A stretch of DNA of 64,000 nucleotides from JAZDGX01 sp964482205 (GTDB taxonomy: Bacteria; Eisenbacteria; RBG-16-71-46; CAIMUX01; WJJG01), in NCBI GenBank assembly GCA_964482205.1, contig CAYZWI010000013.1:36829-100828 (forward strand). Direction: 5' to 3'. Positions 43,293 through 51,264 of the stretch are shown here, piece after piece. Below the pieces are notes generated by a model that was not told where the DNA came from, did not search any database, and worked only from the letters and a program-made list of their open reading frames with translations. Position numbers and translations under genes: made by a program. Position 1 is the stretch's first letter. Every line of letters begins with the position of its first letter.

Positions 43293-46200
43293 GTGACGCG
43301 AGACGCACAGGATCAAGACGGACGGGGTCGCGAGGCCGACGGCGCCTCGGCCGGCCCCGGGTGCGCGCCGCGCTTCCCGGGTCCCGCCGCGCCCGTCGCC
43401 CGCGCGCCTCGTCCCACCGTGACCGAGATCCGCGGCGCGAGGATGCACAACCTGCAGGAGGTCGATTGCGCGATCCCCCTCGGGAAGGTCACCGCCATCA
43501 CGGGGGTTTCCGGTTCGGGCAAGTCGACGCTCGCCTTCGACATCCTCTACGCCGAAGGGCAGCGGCGCTTCGTCGAATGCCTGAGCGCGTACGCGCGCCA
43601 GTTCATGGAACGCCTCGACCGGCCCGATGCCGAGCACATCGGGTACATCCAGCCTCCCATCGCGCTCAAGCAGCGCGTCAGCGTCAAGAATGCGCGCTCC
43701 ACCGTCGGCAGCATGACCGAAGTGAGCGATTACCTCCGCCTGCTCTTCGCCAACGGAAGCGATCTGCATTGCCTGGTCTGCGGAGAGCCGGTCGCGCGCA
43801 CCGGCATCGACGAGGCCCTCGCGGCCGTGGATGCGTGGGGAGCGGGAACGCGCCTCGCCATCGTCGCGCCCTTGGCTCCCAAGCCGAGCGCGCAGGAAAT
43901 CGAACGCCTGCACGCGCAGGGATTCGCGCGGTTCTTCGCGAACGATGCGCTCGTCGATTTGGATGAATCGCGCGCCGAGGCGGCCGCTTCGTTGCGCGCG
44001 GCGAAGAGCATCGGGATCGCGATCGACCGCCTGGTCGTCGGCAAGGCGCGCCGCGCGCGCATCGCGGAGGCGATCGAAACCGCCTGGCAATACGGCCACG
44101 GAACATGCGTCCTTCACGCGCTCGAGCCCGCGGGCGCGCCGAAGCAAGCCGCCGCCGCGCTTCCTCCCCGCGTGTTGCGCGGCGGGCTCACTTGCACGGT
44201 GTGCGCGACCCCCGCGCCCGAACCGACGCCGGCGCTCTTTTCCTGGAACAGCCCGCTCGGCGCGTGCCCCACTTGCCAGGGATTCGGCCGCGTGATCACG
44301 ATCGACCGCGACAAGGTGATCCCGGATGCGCGCCGGAATTTGCGCAACGACGCGATCGCGCCCTTCAGCGTTCCCTCGGCGCGCAATTGGTATCGGCGCA
44401 TGTTGAAGGAAGCGCAGGCCCAAGGCATTCCGACCGACCTCCCCGTCGTCGGACTTGCCCCCGAGCAGAAAGACTGGATCTTCGTCGGGCACGGCCGCTA
44501 TCCGGGCGTCAACGGCTACTTCGCCATGCTCGAGCGCAAGCGCTACAAGATGCATGTGCGCATCTTCCTGGCGCGCTTTCGCGGCTATGTCGAATGCCCC
44601 GTCTGCCAAGGCTCACGCCTGCAGCCGGCCGGGCTCGCCGCCACGCTGGCGGGGAAGAACATTCACGCCTTGCACGAGATGCCGATCCGCGAGGCGCGCG
44701 ATTTTCTCGCCCGGCTCGCGCTGCCGAAGCAGACCGCCGAGCGCGTGCGTCCCGTTCTCGAAAGCGTGCGCGCGCGTCTGGGTTGCCTGGAGGACATCGG
44801 CGTCGGATACCTCACGCTCGCGCGCACGGGGCGGACCTTGAGCGGCGGAGAGACGCAGCGCATTCGTCTCGCGGCCGCGCTCGGGAACACCCTGACCGAA
44901 ACGCTCTTCATTCTCGACGAACCGACCGTCGGGCTGCATCCCGTGGACACCGCGCGGATGTTGGGAGTGATGCGGCGTTTGGCGGAGATGGGAAACACGG
45001 TGGTGGTCGTCGAGCACGATCCGGATGTGATCGCGGGCGCCGATCATCTGATCGTGCTCGGCCCGGGCGGTGGAAGACAGGGCGGCCGCCTCTTGTACGA
45101 AGGGCCCGCCGGCTCGTTCCTCGAGCAGAACCCTGACTACTTCACGGTGCCCATGCTTCCCTCTCCTTCCGTTCCCGCCGCCGGCGACGCGGCTCCGCGC
45201 GGCCGCAGCGAGGCGGCGCGTCTGCGCGCGCGCATGGCGAAAGGCGCCAAGCGCGGGCGAGGGACCGCGCGCCTCTCGCAGCCTTGGAGCGTGGAGGCCT
45301 TCCACCGCTGGACGGCCGCGCACGCGAACGAAGCTCCCCGCCAAGGACACTCGCTTCGCGCGGCCTTCGGCGAGGCGCCAGGCGCCGCTGCGCAAGCGCA
45401 GATCTCCGCGCGGCAGATCCAAGCCTTGCGCGCAGGCCCGCACCTCACGATTCTGGGTGCGCGCCAGCACAACCTGCGCATTCCCCGCTTGCAGATTCCG
45501 CTCGCGGGCTTGGTCGCGGTGACCGGCGTTTCGGGCTCGGGAAAATCGACTCTGCTCGACGAAGTGCTCCATCGCAACTGGCTGCGCGAGCAAGGCCGTC
45601 CGGTGGAAGGCGTGGGCGCCGTGCAGGAGATCAAGGGCTGGAAGCAGATTTCGGAAGCGCATCTGATCGGACAGGATCTGCTCGGACGCTCGACCCGCTC
45701 GAATCCGCTCTCGTTCGTGAAGGCCTATGGCGAGATTCGCGAGATGCTCGCCGCCACGCTCGCCGCCCGCCAGCGCCGGCTCACCCCCGGTTCGTTCTCG
45801 TTCAACACGCCGGGCGGCCGTTGCGAGACCTGTCGCGGCATGGGCACGCAAACGCTCGAGATGTACTTCCTGCCCGATGTCGAGGTGGAATGCGAGGTCT
45901 GTGGAGGGCGCCGGTTTCAACCGGAAGTGCTCGAGGTCGCATGGCGGGGGAAGAACATCGCGGCGATTCTCGACCTGACCGTGGATGAAGCCTCCGAGTT
46001 CTTCGCCGAAGCGCCCGCGATCGTCGACCGGCTGGCGCCGCTGCGCGAAGTCGGTCTCGGATATCTGCTGCTCGGACAGAGCACGACCACGCTCAGCGGC
46101 GGCGAAGCGCAACGCTTGCGGATTGCGGCCATGCTCGCGGCCGGAGAGAACGCCGTCGCCGGCCGCCATCTCTTCCTCTTCGACGAGCCGACCACCGGCC

Positions 46201-46445
46201 TGCACGCGCAGGATGTCGTTCGCCTGCTCTCCGCGTTGCGCGCGCTGATCGCGCGCGGCCACAGCGTAATCGCGGTCGAGCATCAGCTCGACTTCATCCA
46301 GGCGTCCGACTGGGTGATCGATCTCGGGCCGGGACCGGGGCCGGAGGGAGGCAGGCTGGTGTACGCGGGGCCGGTCGCGGGGCTTCTCGCGCAGGCGAAC
46401 AGCGCGACGGGGGCGGCCCTCAAGCGCAGGATGATCTCGTCGTGA
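43293..46445 (+). CDS. UvrA-family excinuclease ATPase
   Basis: 1050 residues, longer than the usual 940. Two ABC modules each have a Walker A (GVSGSGKSTLAF; GVSGSGKSTLLD) and signature (LSGGETQRIRLA; LSGGEAQRLRIA). Zinc-type Cys pairs are CLVCGEP with CTVC, CPTCQGFG with CPVCQGSR, and CETCRGMG with CEVCGGRRF. ARSTVGSMTEVSDYLRLLFA marks the UvrA core. A low-complexity N-terminus and an Ala/Arg-rich linker (about residues 625-710) account for the extra length. Canonical UvrA finds DNA lesions with UvrB; this shape fits the UvrA2/class III paralogs linked to drug and DNA-damage tolerance. GTG 43293 is taken as start; the first 40 residues are uncertain. Confidence 0.85.
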   Translation: MTRDAQDQDGRGREADGASAGPGCAPRFPGPAAPVARAPRPTVTEIRGARMHNLQEVDCAIPLGKVTAITGVSGSGKSTLAFDILYAEGQRRFVECLSAYARQFMERLDRPDAEHIGYIQPPIALKQRVSVKNARSTVGSMTEVSDYLRLLFANGSDLHCLVCGEPVARTGIDEALAAVDAWGAGTRLAIVAPLAPKPSAQEIERLHAQGFARFFANDALVDLDESRAEAAASLRAAKSIGIAIDRLVVGKARRARIAEAIETAWQYGHGTCVLHALEPAGAPKQAAAALPPRVLRGGLTCTVCATPAPEPTPALFSWNSPLGACPTCQGFGRVITIDRDKVIPDARRNLRNDAIAPFSVPSARNWYRRMLKEAQAQGIPTDLPVVGLAPEQKDWIFVGHGRYPGVNGYFAMLERKRYKMHVRIFLARFRGYVECPVCQGSRLQPAGLAATLAGKNIHALHEMPIREARDFLARLALPKQTAERVRPVLESVRARLGCLEDIGVGYLTLARTGRTLSGGETQRIRLAAALGNTLTETLFILDEPTVGLHPVDTARMLGVMRRLAEMGNTVVVVEHDPDVIAGADHLIVLGPGGGRQGGRLLYEGPAGSFLEQNPDYFTVPMLPSPSVPAAGDAAPRGRSEAARLRARMAKGAKRGRGTARLSQPWSVEAFHRWTAAHANEAPRQGHSLRAAFGEAPGAAAQAQISARQIQALRAGPHLTILGARQHNLRIPRLQIPLAGLVAVTGVSGSGKSTLLDEVLHRNWLREQGRPVEGVGAVQEIKGWKQISEAHLIGQDLLGRSTRSNPLSFVKAYGEIREMLAATLAARQRRLTPGSFSFNTPGGRCETCRGMGTQTLEMYFLPDVEVECEVCGGRRFQPEVLEVAWRGKNIAAILDLTVDEASEFFAEAPAIVDRLAPLREVGLGYLLLGQSTTTLSGGEAQRLRIAAMLAAGENAVAGRHLFLFDEPTTGLHAQDVVRLLSALRALIARGHSVIAVEHQLDFIQASDWVIDLGPGPGPEGGRLVYAGPVAGLLAQANSATGAALKRRMISS

Positions 46446-46538
46446 GCGCGGCGCGCGAAGGCACGATCGTCACATCGTCAGCAGGGCGTTCAGGCCCATG
46501 ATCGGGCCGTGAGCGGGCGTTCGACCTGCCGGCCGCGG

Positions 46539-47126
46539 CTACTCTTCCAGCTCCACATTCCAGTACTTCTCGGACACGAACTGTTCCCAGGAGGCGCGCC
46601 GCTTGGCGATCGGAATCGCGACGCACGGGCTCCAGCGCGGCTCCATGGGCGGCTTCGACAGGTGCAGCCCCGCTTCGCTCAGCGTGCGGTTGGCCTTGCG
46701 CCGGTTGCAGCGCAAGCAGGCGATCACGCAGTTTTCCCAGGTGGATCGACCGCCCGCGGAGCGCGGAACGATGTGATCGACGGTGAGCTCGCTGACCGCG
46801 GGCTTGGCGCCGCAGTACTGGCATTGATAGCGGTCGCGCTTGTAGATGTTGCGGCGCGAGAAGGCCACCCGCCGTTCGGGAATGGAATCGTACTCGGTGA
46901 GCACGATGATTTCGGGAATGCGAATGCGCAGGCGCACGGTGCGAATGCAGGGCTCGTCCTGCGCGAGGCGCAGCGACGCCCAGGAATCGAAATCGTGGAC
47001 GGTGAAATCTTCGGGATCGACGGCGTGCGCCGCCTCCCGATAGACAAGGCAGATCGCCTCCCGCACGGAAGTCGTCCCGATCGGGAGCCAATTGCGATTC
47101 AGGACTAATGACGCTTCGTTCAGCAT
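46539..47126 (-). CDS. HNH endonuclease family protein
   Basis: 195 residues. The HNH zinc-finger nuclease core is CQYCGAKP, LTVDHIVPRSAGG, TWENCVIACLRCNRRKANRT. The start VLNRNWLPIGTTSVREAICLVY is that of a widespread chromosomal HNH family that is not part of an intron or phage. It may cut damaged or foreign DNA; role not known. Convergent with the UvrA-like gene 93 bp away. Confidence 0.85.
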   Translation of the reverse strand: MLNEASLVLNRNWLPIGTTSVREAICLVYREAAHAVDPEDFTVHDFDSWASLRLAQDEPCIRTVRLRIRIPEIIVLTEYDSIPERRVAFSRRNIYKRDRYQCQYCGAKPAVSELTVDHIVPRSAGGRSTWENCVIACLRCNRRKANRTLSEAGLHLSKPPMEPRWSPCVAIPIAKRRASWEQFVSEKYWNVELEE

Positions 47127-47253
47127 GCCAGGGCCTCGAATGGGGCGACTCTAGCACACCCCCCGCCTGCCGCGTAAAGAGCCTTCGTGACCCGAGTCGC
47201 GTCGGCGGCCGCCATCGGGCGATGCCTTCTCGACCGGCGTCGATCCGCGGGTC

Positions 47254-48615
47254 TCATGCGAGGGTGCCCGCCGTTACCACGATCAGGTCCTCGCGGCGGA
47301 TCAGCCGGCGCGCGGCCGCGTTGACCTGCTCGAGCGTGAGCGCGCGCAGCCGCTCGGGATAGCGCTCCGCATAGTCCCGGCCGCGCCCGAAGCGCATGCC
47401 GTCCAGCAGGAACGCGGCCCATCCCCGGTTCGTCTCCAGGCGAATGGGAAACGCGCCCAGCAAGTGATCGCGGGCGATCTCCAATTCCTCGCGCTCGACT
47501 CCTTGATCGGCAAAGCGCGCCAGTTCTTCCTCCACGATGTCGATCGCCCGCTCCACTTGCGCGGGAGGCACGCCGGTGGCAGCCAGCCAGTATCCCGGAT
47601 GGCGGCCCGAGACGATCGTGCTGTGCGCGCCGTAGGTCAGCCCCGCGCGATCGCGCAGACTCTGATTGAGGCGCGCGACGAAGCTTCCGCCCAGAATGAA
47701 ATTCGCCACCCCGTACGCTTCGAAGCCCGGATCGGTGCGCGGAATGCCCGGCCGCAGGAAGACGATGTCGATCTGCTCCTTGTCGGGGATCTCGACATGT
47801 TCGCGCAGCGGGCGCGCGAGGCCGGGCTCGGCGCGATCATCCTGCACCGCGAACCGCTCGCTCGCGGGCGCCGCGTCTCCGATCTCGCCCGTGTTCGCCG
47901 TATCTTCGTTCTTGCCCGCGGCCCCTGCGTTTCCGATTCCTCCGCGCGCCCCATTCCCTTCCGGCAGAGCGGCGAGGGCCCGCGCGAGCAGCGCAGCGAC
48001 CGCGTCCGGATCGATGTCTCCGATCACGACCAGCCTGAGCCGCGCGCCCGTGAGCGTCGTCCGCCGGAAGTCCTCGAGCTCCTCGGCTTGCAGGGCGGAG
48101 ACGATCTCGGGCTCGCCTTGGGGTTCGCGCGCATACGGATGCGATTCGCCGAGCAGACGCACGGCCCCGCGCATGCTCGCCTGCTCGAAAGTGTCGAAAT
48201 CCGTCTCGCGCAGGTCGGCCAGGATCTGCTCCTTGCACAACCGCAATTGCTCTTCGGGAAAGGACGGTTCGTTGAGCGTTTCGCCGAGCAGATCGACCAG
48301 CAGAGGCAAGTCCTCGCTCAAGCAGCGGGCGCGCAATCCGGCCGCCTCGCGCAGGAGCGCGTATTCGAGCTGAATGCCGTTCGATTCGAGGGCGTCCGAG
48401 ATCTCGCGTTCGTCTCGGCGCTTCGTTCCCCGATCGAGCATCTCCAGCGTCAGGTTCGCCAATCCCGAACGCTCCGGCGCTTCCAGGAACAGGCCGCCTT
48501 CGAAGAGGCCCACGATGTCGACGGTCACATCCGCGCGATTCTCGATCAGCGTGAGGCGCGCTCCGTTGGCGAGCACCAGATCGCGCGCGCGGGCCGATAT
48601 GCTCAGGTCATGCAT
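47254..48615 (-). CDS. M16 peptidase-like subunit lacking the zinc motif
   Basis: 453 residues with the two-domain M16 fold (GGLFLEAPERSGLANLTLEML, later FVARLNQSLRDRAGLTYGA, the Arg/Tyr motif of the C-terminal domain). The HxxEH zinc motif is replaced: SGLANLTLEML stands where GxAHxLEHM is expected. It therefore resembles the non-catalytic partner of bacterial M16 pairs and of mitochondrial processing peptidase. Residues 225-265 hold a Gly/Ala-rich insert. Its start overlaps the upstream active subunit by 8 bp, so the two are made together. Confidence 0.85.
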   Translation of the reverse strand: MHDLSISARARDLVLANGARLTLIENRADVTVDIVGLFEGGLFLEAPERSGLANLTLEMLDRGTKRRDEREISDALESNGIQLEYALLREAAGLRARCLSEDLPLLVDLLGETLNEPSFPEEQLRLCKEQILADLRETDFDTFEQASMRGAVRLLGESHPYAREPQGEPEIVSALQAEELEDFRRTTLTGARLRLVVIGDIDPDAVAALLARALAALPEGNGARGGIGNAGAAGKNEDTANTGEIGDAAPASERFAVQDDRAEPGLARPLREHVEIPDKEQIDIVFLRPGIPRTDPGFEAYGVANFILGGSFVARLNQSLRDRAGLTYGAHSTIVSGRHPGYWLAATGVPPAQVERAIDIVEEELARFADQGVEREELEIARDHLLGAFPIRLETNRGWAAFLLDGMRFGRGRDYAERYPERLRALTLEQVNAAARRLIRREDLIVVTAGTLA

Positions 48616-49960
48616 CGCGCGACCCTCCCGCCCGTTTCCGGTAAAGCGGCCCTCCGGCCGATGCGCGCTGGTGCGTCATTCCCGCTCCGACGCGTTCGGG
48701 CGCGCGCCAATTCGCCTGGGGCAGGAAGTGGGCCCAGGTGCGCCGGTCGCGAATCAGAAAGCGGCGCGCTTGCGCGATCACATCTTCCTCACGCACAGCG
48801 TCCAGCCGTTCGAGATAGGTCTCGGCCAGGCGCCAGCTTCCCAAGGCCTCGCATTCTCCCACCAGGAACGCCCGCAGGCTCACGCGTTCGCGGCGCAGGA
48901 TGAAATCGACTCGCGCCCGCTTGCGCGCGCGGGCCATCTCTTCGGGACGGATGCCTTCCTCGATGAGCCGCGCGATTTCCTGATCGAGTCCGGCGGCCAC
49001 GCGATCGAATCCGATTCCGGGCGCCGGTTCGATGTCGATCATGAAGAGAAAGGGATCGACTCCGATCGTCTGGTTCTCCGCGCCCACCTGCACGGCGAGA
49101 CCGCGCTCGACGAGGCCGCGATAGAGGCGGCTCGTTCGTCCGTGCCCCAAGGCTTGGGCGAGGATGTCGAGCGCATAGCTCTCGGGGGCGCGCCGGGCGG
49201 GCGCCTTGTACGCGGCCAGAATGAGCTCCTGCCCGCCCGCTTTGCGCATCTCCACGCGCCGCTCCTCGCCCTGCTCCGGCTCCACCGCCGGCGAGCGCGC
49301 GACGAAGGGTTGCGCGGGAATCGCGCCGAAGGTGCGCTCGATTGCGCGCCGCATCTCGTCGGCCGCGAAATCGCCCGCGATCACGAGGAAGGCGTTCCCC
49401 GGTTGATAGCGCTGATCGTAGAACTCGCGCAAATCGGCGCTCGTCAAACAAGAGACTTCCCGGCGCTCGCCGATCACCGGCCGCCCATAGGGATGCGCGC
49501 GAAAGGCGGCGGCGAGCAGGCGGTCGAAGAGCGCGGAGTCGGGATCGTCTTCGTTGCACTCGAGCTCGTTCAACACGACCGAGCGCTCGTCGAGAAAGTC
49601 CTCGTCGCTCCATACCGCGCCGCGCATCCGGTCGGCCTCGAGGTCGAGCGCGGCCGAATAGCGATCGCGCGTCGCCAGGATGTAGTAGTTCGTGCGATCG
49701 AACGACGTCGAGGCGTTGGTGATCGCGCCCAGGCGATGCAGCGTGCTGTCGTAGATGCCCTTCGGAAAGCGGCGCGTGCCTTTGTAGAGCATGTGCTCCA
49801 GCAGGTGCGCGATCCCCGTGCGTCCGGCGGGATCGTCGCGCGATCCTGCCCGGTACCAGACGGACACGCAAACGACCGGAGCTTCGTGCGAAGGAAGCAG
49901 GAGCGCGAGCAGCCCGTTGTCCAGGCGGTGCTCCTCGGCCGTGTACCCGCTGACGATCAT
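48608..49960 (-). CDS. M16 zinc protease, catalytic subunit
   Basis: 450 residues from ATG 49960. The inverted zinc motif is HLLEH in GIAHLLEHMLYKGT, with the third ligand in DERSVVLNELE. The C-terminal domain has GRTSRLYRGLVERGLAV. M16 proteases degrade or process short peptides inside a closed chamber; with the inactive subunit encoded next, a heterodimer is expected. No signal peptide is seen, so it is probably cytoplasmic or periplasmic by another route. Confidence 0.9.
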   Translation of the reverse strand: MIVSGYTAEEHRLDNGLLALLLPSHEAPVVCVSVWYRAGSRDDPAGRTGIAHLLEHMLYKGTRRFPKGIYDSTLHRLGAITNASTSFDRTNYYILATRDRYSAALDLEADRMRGAVWSDEDFLDERSVVLNELECNEDDPDSALFDRLLAAAFRAHPYGRPVIGERREVSCLTSADLREFYDQRYQPGNAFLVIAGDFAADEMRRAIERTFGAIPAQPFVARSPAVEPEQGEERRVEMRKAGGQELILAAYKAPARRAPESYALDILAQALGHGRTSRLYRGLVERGLAVQVGAENQTIGVDPFLFMIDIEPAPGIGFDRVAAGLDQEIARLIEEGIRPEEMARARKRARVDFILRRERVSLRAFLVGECEALGSWRLAETYLERLDAVREEDVIAQARRFLIRDRRTWAHFLPQANWRAPERVGAGMTHQRASAGGPLYRKRAGGSRDA

Positions 49961-50067
49961 GGCGCGCTCTGCTCCTTCCTGCCGCCCGCCCCTGGATCGC
50001 GAAGCGTTCAGGGGACGATTCCCTTCCCGGAACTGATTTCGAACGGGTCCTTGCTCGCTACGCAAGA

Positions 50068-50090
50068 GCGCGGTTCTCCAGGAACCGCGC
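50068..50090 (-). terminator. Hairpin between an exported-protein gene and the M16 pair
   Basis: GCGCGGTTC (50068-50076) and GAACCGCGC (50082-50090) form a perfect 9-bp stem with a 5-nt loop, 114 bp downstream of the gene ending at 50204. The T-tract is weak (CTCTTGC on the minus strand). Confidence 0.45.
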
Positions 50091-50203
50091 CCGTCAGCGA
50101 TCGTCTTCGCAATCCTTCGTGCCTGCGTCCTCGTTGCGTTGGGATGGTTTGCGGCCGCGCGGCTCGCCCGCCTGCGGTCGAACGCGAGAGTCTTTCCGCT
50201 CGG

Positions 50204-50878
50204 CTATCGGAAGAGCTTCTTGATGATGCCCCAGTTCTGGGACTCGGTCGAGCTGCTCCCGAGGTCGATCAATCCTAGGCGAACTGCGGGGTAGATTCCC
50301 AGTCCCGCGCTGTCGAGCAGCCATTCGCTTCCCATGGAAGCCCAACCGCTCGAGAGCGTCTCGCCATTCCGGGAAAGCCCGATCGCGTCCTCGGGAGAAA
50401 GACGAAGGCCGAGGCAGAAGCGCTCGCCGGGGGCAAGCACGAGGTACGAAGCGTACGGAGGGAAGGCCCCGGCCATGGCGACATAGGTCCAGTCGTCCGG
50501 AGGCCAGGATTCATAGGGGGGAGTGAAGACGATCGTCTCATCGACGACTACGCCGGGAATCGCGGGAGAGCCGGATCCCGGCTGACGGATGACCACTTGA
50601 TGCTCGCCCGATCCGCTGAGAAAGAACTCCACGCGATCGATGAGCCAAGGACCTCCCTGAGGCGCGTCAGGCAGCACGAATTCCACCTGGATCTCGCTGG
50701 CCCAGAGAGAGGCCGTTCCATATCCGATGCATTCCGTGATGGAGCAACCGAGATCGGTTCCTTCGTACGAGCTTTCGCAAGGTGGCGCCGAAGCGGCTTC
50801 GGGGAAATAGGAACGATTCTGCGCGCCGGCGGATAGCGCCGCAGTGAGGAGCAGGATCAGCACGATGATGGAACGCAT
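50204..50878 (-). CDS. Exported protein of unknown function with WGxI[KR]xL[FY]R tail
   Basis: 224 residues; ATG 50878 follows GGAGGGG. A clear signal peptide (1-19, ending LSAGA) precedes a beta-rich body with four Cys (PPCESS, GCSITECIG), PWLIDRVEFFLSGSGEHQVVI, and LAPGERFCLGLRLS. I do not recognise a family; the pattern suggests a beta-sandwich domain. The last residues ESQNWGIIKKLFR match the tail of the protein at 29373-30107. A good promoter lies just upstream. Confidence 0.7.
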   Translation of the reverse strand: MRSIIVLILLLTAALSAGAQNRSYFPEAASAPPCESSYEGTDLGCSITECIGYGTASLWASEIQVEFVLPDAPQGGPWLIDRVEFFLSGSGEHQVVIRQPGSGSPAIPGVVVDETIVFTPPYESWPPDDWTYVAMAGAFPPYASYLVLAPGERFCLGLRLSPEDAIGLSRNGETLSSGWASMGSEWLLDSAGLGIYPAVRLGLIDLGSSSTESQNWGIIKKLFR

Positions 50879-50933
50879 GGCCCCTCCGTCACTCACCCGC
50901 GCTGCACCGGGCGGCGACTGTTTCGTCTGAATA

Positions 50934-50963
50934 ATCCTACCTCCCAATCGGGGCAATCGTCAA
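50934..50963 (-). promoter_or_regulatory. Promoter of the exported-protein gene
   Basis: Minus-strand TTGACG (50963-50958), 18-nt spacer, TAGGAT (50939-50934). The leader would be about 50 nt. Confidence 0.5.
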
Positions 50964-51104
50964 GCGGGGCTGCGGAAGTCCGCCGGCCCGCATCCGGTCC
51001 CGTCTCCAAAGCGATGTCCGGCCGGCCTTTCCGGCCGCCTCGTTGGCCCTAATCAGCCAAACCGGTAGAATGCCTCTTTGTTCCGCTCGTAGCAGAATGC
51101 GGGC

Positions 51105-51134
51105 CTGTCCGGGTTGAGGTCTGTCCGGGTTGAG
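51105..51134 (+). repeat. Tandem 14-bp direct repeat
   Basis: CTGTCCGGGTTGAG occurs at 51105-51118 and 51121-51134, two bases apart, about 130 bp before the HEAT/cyclophilin gene. It may be an operator or a slippage duplication. The 386-bp space 50879-51264 holds no gene. Confidence 0.65.
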
Positions 51135-51264
51135 CCCATCCGGGCGGGAAAGCCCGATCCGGAGAAACCGGCCTGCATGCCGGCGGGCGAAATCGTCGCG
51201 CATCGACCTGCACGCGTCACCGAAGAGGCGCGAGGGTTCAGGAAAAACAAGGAAGGCGGAAGGG

